In this document: in pieces, positions 6,552-10,781 of the stretch
Layout: each line of letters starts with the position of its first letter
Numbering within the stretch: position 1 is the stretch's first letter
Assembly (NCBI GenBank): GCA_963981015.1
Contig: CAXCCG010000078.1
Span: forward strand, 1-10,781
Direction of reading: 5' to 3'
DNA length: 10,781 nt
Source of the DNA: Thiopontia sp013349825
GTDB lineage: Bacteria; Pseudomonadota; Gammaproteobacteria; GCF-002020875
Made by a program: the position numbers and the translations under genes
The notes under the pieces: model-generated
Told to the model about the DNA's origin: nothing
Database searches by the model: none
Seen by the model: the letters and a program-made list of their open reading frames with translations, nothing else

Positions 6552-7670
6552 GTGCCACTCTCTAGTGAAGATCAGTTACGCATTCAGGTGATGCTGCATA
6601 ACTCACCTCAGGCGCTGCGCGTCGATGAAACCCATATGGTGCTCTACGCATTAACCCCGGCCGGAGAGGCCACAATTCCTCTCTCACCCAATGAGCCGAA
6701 TGATAAGTACTTGAGATCATTGCGTGGGATGCTGTCTGAACACCTGTTGGGTAGCGCAGGTGGATATCCACTCTATCTCAAACGCTGGAGCAGAATGGGG
6801 CAGACTGGAGAGCAGCACCTTAAGTCATTTCTACTGTTGGCTGAGCCAGAAGCAGTCTCTGCCGTTGCCAACTCGCCTGATTTGAATCTGGAGTTGGCGC
6901 GCAGGGTTTGGTGGGCCGTTACCAATACGGCCCAGCAGGCAGAGCAGGGGCTTCACCTGTTGCACAGTGGTTGTGTCGTTGAGAACAGTCTCGGAGGAGA
7001 GATTGCGCAGTTTTTGATGGAGCACCTCCCCTTTTTAACAGAACCTGAAGAGGTGCTACAGACACTTTCAGCAGTCTTGCAAAAGGGGCTGTTAGCGGAA
7101 CAGCAAGTTGAGAAGATCTGGCAGAGAAGTCAGGCACGTGGTAAAGGGATCTATCAGATTGCTTTTTTGCAGGCACGTCCTCTGGCGTTGCCTGACCAGG
7201 CAGCGGCTCACCCAAGAGATCAGCAGTGGCAGAAGCTGCTAGCACCATTGATTGCGGAGAATTGGGTAGCGACACAACTATTGAGAGCCAGCTCTTCTCA
7301 AGGGCAGACCTTTATTCAGCATGTCATAGCGCAGCTGTCACAAGTACCGAATGAACTCTCTGCCTATGCACTGATGAATGCAATTGGTGGCTTTTTCAGC
7401 GTATCTGAGATACCGCAGTATGGACGAGATCTGAGCCAGGTAGATACGATGGTTAGTGAGCAGTTGGAGAGAGAGGTCTCTACAGCAGTATTGACCCTTG
7501 AGCCACAGCTGCAGCCTTATCTAAAGGCGATTTTTATACTGTCCCAGGTTCGGGAAGAGGTTATTTTTAAGTCGGTGCTCCACAGCGGTTCTGTCGGACG
7601 TTCTCTTAGACAAAAACTAACAGTAGAATTTGAGCTGATTCAGGAGCAGCTTGAGCAACTACAACACTAG
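6552..7670 (+). CDS. dsrS: probable sulfur-oxidation accessory protein DsrS
   Basis: A 372-residue soluble protein without signal peptide or membrane segments. It looks to me like DsrS, known from the end of the dsr cluster of purple sulfur bacteria such as Allochromatium vinosum, where it is a cytoplasmic protein thought to affect expression of the Dsr sulfur-oxidation system rather than to catalyse a step. Segments that prompted the call are the N-terminal SSEDQLRIQVML and ALRVDETHMVLYALTPAGEA, then GGYPLYLKRWSRMGQ (70-84) and LARRVWWAV (115-123). The rest is helical and Leu/Gln-rich. It starts at GTG with AGGAG 6 bases upstream. yaaA follows 24 bases after its stop, suggesting co-transcription. 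No dsrAB, dsrEFH, dsrC or other dsr gene is in the window. The identification rests on remembered similarity; otherwise it is a conserved protein of unknown function. Confidence 0.6.
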   Translation: MPLSSEDQLRIQVMLHNSPQALRVDETHMVLYALTPAGEATIPLSPNEPNDKYLRSLRGMLSEHLLGSAGGYPLYLKRWSRMGQTGEQHLKSFLLLAEPEAVSAVANSPDLNLELARRVWWAVTNTAQQAEQGLHLLHSGCVVENSLGGEIAQFLMEHLPFLTEPEEVLQTLSAVLQKGLLAEQQVEKIWQRSQARGKGIYQIAFLQARPLALPDQAAAHPRDQQWQKLLAPLIAENWVATQLLRASSSQGQTFIQHVIAQLSQVPNELSAYALMNAIGGFFSVSEIPQYGRDLSQVDTMVSEQLEREVSTAVLTLEPQLQPYLKAIFILSQVREEVIFKSVLHSGSVGRSLRQKLTVEFELIQEQLEQLQH

Positions 7671-7694
7671 TACTCCGACAACCAGGAAAATTGA

Positions 7695-8471
7695 ATGTTA
7701 TTACTGATTTCACCCGCCAAGAAACTTGATTTTGAAGAGCAGTCGCCCAATATCGGGCAGACGGTTCCGGCGCTATTGGATCATGCCCAAGAGCTTGCAT
7801 CGATCATGAAGAGCAGAAGCATAGCAGACCTTAAAAAGTTGATGAAGTTGAGTGATAATTTGGCACAACTCAATGTAGAGCGATACCAGCAGTGGACAAC
7901 CGAAACTACAGAGCAGCGTGCAAAGCAGGCAATTCTCGCTTTTCGCGGGGATGTCTATGCCGGGATGGCAGCCACAGCCTTTGAGCAGCAGGATTTTGAT
8001 TTTGCACAGCAACATCTGCGTATCCTTTCAGGGCTTTATGGTCTGTTACGTCCGCTGGATATGATTCAGCCTCATCGCCTGGAGATGGGAACCCGGCTGG
8101 AAAATTCGCGCGGAAAAGATCTTTACGCCTATTGGAAAAGTGAGAATGCACCATTGATCAACCGCGCCGTTAAAGAGGCGGGTGGCCCCATTGTCAACCT
8201 AGCATCGAATGAGTATTTCAGCTCAGTAGAGTCCCCGCAACTGGAGTCTCCGGTGGTGACGCCGGTATTTAAAGATGAGAAGAGCGGTGTCTATAAAGTG
8301 ATCAGTATTTATGCCAAAAAGGCACGCGGCATGATGTGCGATTTTGTGATCCGTAACCGTTTGCAACAGCCGCAGCAGTTGAAGGCGTTTTCTGCGGCGG
8401 GTTACCGTTTTTCTGAGCAGGACTCAGATGAGCGGCAGCTACTGTTTCTGAGAAGAGAGCAGGATCGCTGA
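7695..8471 (+). CDS. yaaA: peroxide stress protein YaaA (DUF328)
   Basis: YaaA is a cytoplasmic protein that in E. coli belongs to the OxyR response and lowers intracellular free iron and oxidative DNA damage during peroxide stress; it also binds DNA. The product has 258 residues, the same length as the E. coli protein, and matches it throughout: LISPAKKLDF (4-13), a QAILAFRGDVYAGM segment, DFAQQHLRILSGLYGLLRPLDMIQPHRLEMGTRLEN, VNLASNEYF and YAKKARGMMCDFVI. AGGA lies about 7-8 bases before the ATG. It follows the dsrS-like gene closely and is probably in the same transcript. It converges with fau: the stops are 16 bases apart and lie in two copies of a 15-bp tandem duplication. I see no OxyR site that I could support. 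Confidence 0.96.
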   Translation: MLLLISPAKKLDFEEQSPNIGQTVPALLDHAQELASIMKSRSIADLKKLMKLSDNLAQLNVERYQQWTTETTEQRAKQAILAFRGDVYAGMAATAFEQQDFDFAQQHLRILSGLYGLLRPLDMIQPHRLEMGTRLENSRGKDLYAYWKSENAPLINRAVKEAGGPIVNLASNEYFSSVESPQLESPVVTPVFKDEKSGVYKVISIYAKKARGMMCDFVIRNRLQQPQQLKAFSAAGYRFSEQDSDERQLLFLRREQDR

Positions 8472-8493
8472 TCAGAAAATCGCTGGTCAGAAA
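8464..8493. repeat. 15-bp tandem duplication spanning the yaaA and fau stop codons
   Basis: ATCGCTGATCAGAAA (8464-8478) is followed directly by ATCGCTGGTCAGAAA (8479-8493), identical except for one base. The first copy contains the yaaA stop (8469-8471) and the second the fau stop on the other strand (8487-8489). The whole convergent junction is therefore made of one short duplicated unit. Confidence 0.85.
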
Positions 8494-9074
8494 ATGGTGA
8501 GTCCCTGTTCCGTTGCAACGCCATCAAGAGGGATATCCCAGGGGTTCAGCTCTATTTTTTTTACCTGTTGGAAGCTGTGGGCAACCCCAAGCAGAAAAGG
8601 TTTTTTCTGCTTGGTGGGGCCTTTGATATGGCTGAAGGTGCGGTCATAGAATCCGCCCCCCATACCGATCCGGCCCCCGCAGTGATCAAAGGCAACCAGT
8701 GGTGTCAAAACCAGATCAAGGCTCCAAACAGGGACGGGCATGGGGGGGAAGAGAGTGGGTTCCAATATTCCATAGCGGTTAGGTTTGAGGGCTGCGCCTT
8801 GATGGAGTGGTGCAAACCAGAGTCGGTTACCGTGCAGTTGATTTAACACCGGTAGAAAGCAGTGCTGTTTGTTGTTGAGGATACGGGCAATGACCAGTGC
8901 TGGGTCCATCTCACCACCATGGGCAATAAAGCCGGCAATGCGTCGACTACGTTGGAAAACGGGGTGCTGAATCAGGTGTGAAAAGAGCTGCTCAGAATGG
9001 GTACGTAACTGGAGCTTGCTGAGAGAGGCTCGCTGGGCCTGGAGTGATTTACGAAGTTCCGCAGTGGTGTTCAT
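8487..9074 (-). CDS. fau: 5-formyltetrahydrofolate cyclo-ligase
   Basis: This enzyme converts 5-formyltetrahydrofolate to 5,10-methenyltetrahydrofolate with ATP, returning a dead-end folate to the one-carbon pool. The 195-residue protein has the family pattern: an N-terminal LRKSLQAQRASLSK helix, AGFIAHGGEMDP (47-58), NRYGILEP (99-106), DLVLTPLVAFDHCG (120-133) and the ATP-site motif RIGMGGGFYDRTF (135-147), ending NPWDIPLDGVAT. I choose ATG 9074; a longer frame from TTG at 9131 would run into the 6S RNA stem and add residues unlike the family. The ATG lies about a dozen bases beyond the closing stem of 6S RNA and has no obvious Shine-Dalgarno, consistent with translation from a processed 6S-fau transcript as in E. 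coli ssrS-ygfA. A short hydrophilic insertion (about 151-159, PTKQKKP) is encoded by a strong DNA inverted repeat. Confidence 0.95.
   Translation of the reverse strand: MNTTAELRKSLQAQRASLSKLQLRTHSEQLFSHLIQHPVFQRSRRIAGFIAHGGEMDPALVIARILNNKQHCFLPVLNQLHGNRLWFAPLHQGAALKPNRYGILEPTLFPPMPVPVWSLDLVLTPLVAFDHCGGRIGMGGGFYDRTFSHIKGPTKQKKPFLLGVAHSFQQVKKIELNPWDIPLDGVATEQGLTIF
8587..8614. repeat. 12-bp perfect inverted repeat inside fau
   Basis: CCAAGCAGAAAA (8587-8598) and TTTTCTGCTTGG (8603-8614) are perfectly complementary around a 4-base loop GGTT. CCCC and GGGG outside the arms can extend the stem past a one-base bulge. It encodes the Lys-rich stretch between FYDR and the LLGVAH segment. It is the strongest hairpin I see in the window, but it lies within the coding region and lacks a U-run after the full stem. 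Confidence 0.9.
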
Positions 9075-9082
9075 GGAATTAG

Positions 9083-9273
9083 GGTGGTGCCCACCGTGAG
9101 TACCGGTCGGGTCAGCGTCCCCGAACCGCAAAGCTCAAGGGGGGGAGCCTGGATTGAAAGTTTAGGCTTTCCGATAAACGGACCTGCGCACGCCTTCAAT
9201 GAGGTCAGCTCCCGGGGTCGTGATTTAAGGACCAAGGATCGAGTCCCGGTGATCAAATACCACAGTGGGCACC
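9083..9273 (-). ncRNA. ssrS: 6S RNA (regulator of RNA polymerase)
   Basis: 6S RNA mimics an open promoter and sequesters sigma70 RNA polymerase, mainly in stationary phase. The position, immediately after zapA and before fau, is the standard gammaproteobacterial location. The ends form a long closing stem: on the minus strand GGTGCCCACUGUG near the 5' end pairs with CACGGUGGGCACC near the 3' end (plus-strand 9261-9273 with 9086-9098), 13 bp with one G-U pair. The ~190-base length matches the family, and the middle holds further GC-rich complementary segments separated by an AU-rich region as expected for the internal bubble. Exact ends are inferred from the closing stem. Transcription probably starts just after the tandem -10-like boxes at 9278-9291 and may continue into fau. 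Confidence 0.88.
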
Positions 9274-9277
9274 AAAA

Positions 9278-9293
9278 TCTATAAGTCTATAAG
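9278..9293 (-). promoter_or_regulatory. tandem -10 boxes of the 6S RNA promoter
   Basis: The plus-strand unit TCTATAAG occurs twice in direct succession (9278-9285 and 9286-9293), giving two TATAGA boxes 8 bases apart on the minus strand directly upstream of the 6S RNA 5' end. Either could act as a -10 element, so two closely spaced start sites are possible. A convincing -35 is not evident; an A8 tract lies about 8 bases upstream of the boxes. Confidence 0.55.
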
Positions 9294-9311
9294 TTACGCC
9301 TTTTTTTTGAT

Positions 9312-9626
9312 TTATTCAAGCTCTAATTGGCGTCCATTGAAGAGCGCAGATTCGACTCTATCTTTCAGTCGGTTAACTCTGGAACTGAGCAGGCTCTCAG
9401 CCTGTTCCCGGGTAGACTTGGACTGTAGCAGCTCATAGGTAAGGTTAATTGCAGCCATTATGGCAATACGATCTTGCCCAATACTCTTCCCTTGTGACTG
9501 GATCTCCCGCATCTTTTGATCGACCAGTGCTGCAGATTCAATCAGTGCGGCATGCTCTTCAGGGGGGCAGGCAATCTTGTACTCTTTTTGTAAAACGGTA
9601 ACAGAGACCGGAATACTACTGCTCAT
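9312..9626 (-). CDS. zapA: cell division protein ZapA
   Basis: ZapA is a small cytoplasmic protein that bundles FtsZ filaments and helps stabilise the Z ring. The 104-residue product has the family layout: an N-terminal beta-rich domain (about 1-45, with VSVTVLQKEYKIACPPEE) and a long C-terminal coiled coil (about 50-95, containing QDRIAIMAAINLTYELL). GGAG lies 8 bases before the ATG. The start overlaps the stop of the preceding coiled-coil gene as ATGA (bases 9623-9626), so the two are translationally coupled. 6S RNA follows less than 40 bases after the stop. Confidence 0.93.
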   Translation of the reverse strand: MSSSIPVSVTVLQKEYKIACPPEEHAALIESAALVDQKMREIQSQGKSIGQDRIAIMAAINLTYELLQSKSTREQAESLLSSRVNRLKDRVESALFNGRQLELE

Positions 9627-9856
9627 GATTGCTGCTCCAATACCCTGACAGACTCCAGCATGGACTCAACGCTGTGGATGGCAAAGCTGTTTTTCTCTTT
9701 CAACAGGTCGCGCTCTGTCCTGGTTTGTTGTAGCTTGATTCGTAACCCCCGGTTCTCTTCACGCAAAGTTGTGCAGAGGGTGATGAGATCATTCATCCGT
9801 TGCTCTAACAGGTCAAAATCAGGTTCCCAGCTTGGGGATTGGCTATTCATACTCAT
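9623..9856 (-). CDS. ZapB-like small coiled-coil protein (TIGR02449-type)
   Basis: A 77-residue, mostly helical protein rich in Leu, Glu, Arg and Gln with a heptad-like pattern from about residue 17 to 72 (LEQRMNDLITLCTTLREEN and onward), predicted to form a coiled coil. Its size, pattern and position directly upstream of zapA match the TIGR02449-type family of gammaproteobacteria, which resembles the FtsZ-ring-associated ZapB; a divisome role is inferred from the neighbour. ATG 9856 or an in-frame ATG at 9850 could be used, and neither has a clear ribosome-binding site. The gene has a good promoter (9866-9894) and overlaps zapA by 4 bases. Confidence 0.85.
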   Translation of the reverse strand: MSMNSQSPSWEPDFDLLEQRMNDLITLCTTLREENRGLRIKLQQTRTERDLLKEKNSFAIHSVESMLESVRVLEQQS

Positions 9857-9865
9857 AGGAGCGAT

Positions 9866-9894
9866 ACTATAGAGGGATCGGTTACTTTGTTCAA
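9866..9894 (-). promoter_or_regulatory. sigma70-type promoter of the zapB-like/zapA operon
   Basis: On the minus strand TTGAAC (9889-9894) and TATAGT (9866-9871) are separated by 17 bases. The -10 ends 9 bases before the first ATG, giving a very short or nearly absent leader. That fits the lack of a Shine-Dalgarno for this gene. Confidence 0.65.
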
Positions 9895-9953
9895 CTTTGA
9901 GTATCTGTCACATAGATGAATAATTTAAGTGTATTCTTGATGGTATTGATAAC

Positions 9954-9983
9954 TTCACTGTAACTAGAGTGGACCGTTATAGT
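9954..9983 (+). promoter_or_regulatory. candidate promoter of the TonB-dependent receptor
   Basis: TTCACT (9954-9959) and TATAGT (9978-9983) with an 18-base spacer lie 38 bases upstream of the receptor start. The -10 is good and the -35 is weak (4 of 6). I found no convincing Fur box or other operator in this 165-base divergent region. Confidence 0.35.
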
Positions 9984-10021
9984 AGGCGGACGCGCTCTAT
10001 GCCCCTGTTGGAACTGTACTT

Positions 10022-10781
10022 ATGAAACAGAAAATCTCTCTGCTGCTGTTGGTCTCTATGGCTACCCCTCTTTGGGCAAATGATCCGGTTGAATCGAACC
10101 TGCCCGATGAGCTGTTATTGGCAATGAATGTCAATGAGGAGATGGCGCTCTTCAACATTATGAATATTCTGGATGTAGAGACCGAAATTGCAACCAAGAG
10201 CAAGGTCAACGCAGATTTTGTCCCCGGTATCGTTACCGTACTACGGGGAGAGCAGCTGGAGATGATGGGGGTTGAAGATGTTCATGCGGCACTACAGTAT
10301 GTGCCGGGGGCAAATCTGGTCTCTAATAACTACGGACGAAAAGGGGTGACCGTGCGAGGCATTGGCGGAGCCTTTGGCTCATCCAACCTCAAGTTGATGC
10401 TCAATGGTCATGCGGTGAACGGAAATTTCTCTGTTGCAGCGCCTCATCTAATGAACCTCCCTATTGAGCAGGTGGATCGTATCGAGGTGATTCGTGGGCC
10501 GGGTTCAGTATTGTATGGCGAATACGCCTTCAGTGGTGTGGTGAATGTGGTGACCCGTTCGGGTGATAATAGAGGGTTTGTGGGGTATGGTCGTTATGAT
10601 AGTCCTGTTATGGGGGGGGTAATCAGCCATGAAATCTCTGAAGGTGTTGATTTGAGCTTGAATCTGTCAGCTAAAAAGAGTGGTGGTGCAGAGCATGATT
10701 CAGGAGAGTATTTTGTAGGAGATAACCTAATAGGACAAGCAGGGTCTCTCAATACAAAGCGTGAATTTTTTAATAGTTTTA
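10022..10781 (+). CDS. TonB-dependent outer-membrane receptor (5' part)
   Basis: An outer-membrane beta-barrel transporter gene, open to the right edge, with 253 residues visible. A signal peptide (about 1-19, Lys-rich start, SLLLLVSM core, cleavage probably after LWA) is followed by a short periplasmic region, then the plug domain: ATKSKVNADFVPGIVTVLRGEQL (57-79), VHAALQYVPGANLV (87-100), VTVRGIGG (109-116), LMLNGHAVNG (125-134), and IEQVDRIEVIRGPGSVLYGEYAFSGVVNVVTR (148-179), the plug hallmark. Barrel strands begin near residue 185. Such receptors import siderophores, haem, cobalamin or other ligands using TonB energy; the substrate cannot be told from this part. GGA lies 9 bases before the ATG. 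A run of eight G (10612-10619) lies within the coding sequence. The missing C-terminal part leaves open whether the gene is intact. Confidence 0.92.
   Translation, partial: MKQKISLLLLVSMATPLWANDPVESNLPDELLLAMNVNEEMALFNIMNILDVETEIATKSKVNADFVPGIVTVLRGEQLEMMGVEDVHAALQYVPGANLVSNNYGRKGVTVRGIGGAFGSSNLKLMLNGHAVNGNFSVAAPHLMNLPIEQVDRIEVIRGPGSVLYGEYAFSGVVNVVTRSGDNRGFVGYGRYDSPVMGGVISHEISEGVDLSLNLSAKKSGGAEHDSGEYFVGDNLIGQAGSLNTKREFFNSF

Noticed and set aside
9075..9131. A longer fau reading frame starting at TTG 9131
   Set aside because: The added residues are encoded by the 3' half of the 6S RNA stem and are unlike the family's N terminus; ATG 9074 gives a typical length.
9857..10021. A Fur box or other iron-responsive operator upstream of the TonB-dependent receptor
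   Set aside because: The region contains AT-rich pieces such as GATGAATAAT and TTGATAAC but no recognisable 19-bp Fur-like symmetry.
1..10781. CRISPR arrays, tRNA or rRNA genes, insertion sequences, phage genes
   Set aside because: No regularly spaced repeats, cloverleaf-type sequences, transposase motifs or terminal inverted repeats with target duplications were seen.

Overview
This window looks like chromosomal DNA from a gammaproteobacterium, most likely a sulfur oxidiser. The lineage evidence is the zapB-like / zapA / 6S RNA / 5-formyltetrahydrofolate cyclo-ligase block (typical gammaproteobacterial order), an E. coli-like YaaA and EttA, and a protein that I read as the sulfur-oxidation accessory protein DsrS. 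Base composition is moderate. I see no insertion sequence, phage gene, tRNA, CRISPR array or other clear sign of recent transfer.

Layout. The left edge holds the last 26 codons of an unassigned plus-strand gene. It converges on a minus-strand gene for a small multi-spanning membrane protein of the PuuD/urate-hydroxylase membrane-domain family, followed on the same strand by ettA (ribosome-bound ABC-F translation factor). Both minus-strand genes have a recognisable sigma70-type promoter. A divergent plus-strand pair follows, overlapping by 8 bases: a MoxR-type AAA+ ATPase and a metallopeptidase-like/VWA (DUF2201) protein. Converging on that pair is a minus-strand gene for a membrane-anchored protein whose central domain resembles the GTP-binding N-terminal half of FtsZ but lacks the glycine-rich GTP signature loop. 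A 454-base non-coding stretch separates it from a plus-strand pair, the dsrS-like gene and yaaA. Converging on yaaA is the minus-strand block zapB-like / zapA / ssrS (6S RNA) / fau. The right edge carries the first 253 codons of a TonB-dependent outer-membrane receptor, divergent from the zap block.

How the genes fit together. Most of the window is housekeeping: energy-gated translation (EttA), stationary-phase control of RNA polymerase (6S RNA), one-carbon metabolism (Fau), peroxide/iron protection (YaaA) and Z-ring assembly (ZapA and its small coiled-coil neighbour). The less ordinary parts are the MoxR/VWA pair, which by family precedent is a chaperone-like module that remodels or activates a client I cannot identify here, and the FtsZ-like pseudo-GTPase on a membrane anchor. 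The latter is the best candidate for something undescribed. The dsrS-like gene sits with yaaA, with no other dsr gene visible in the window.
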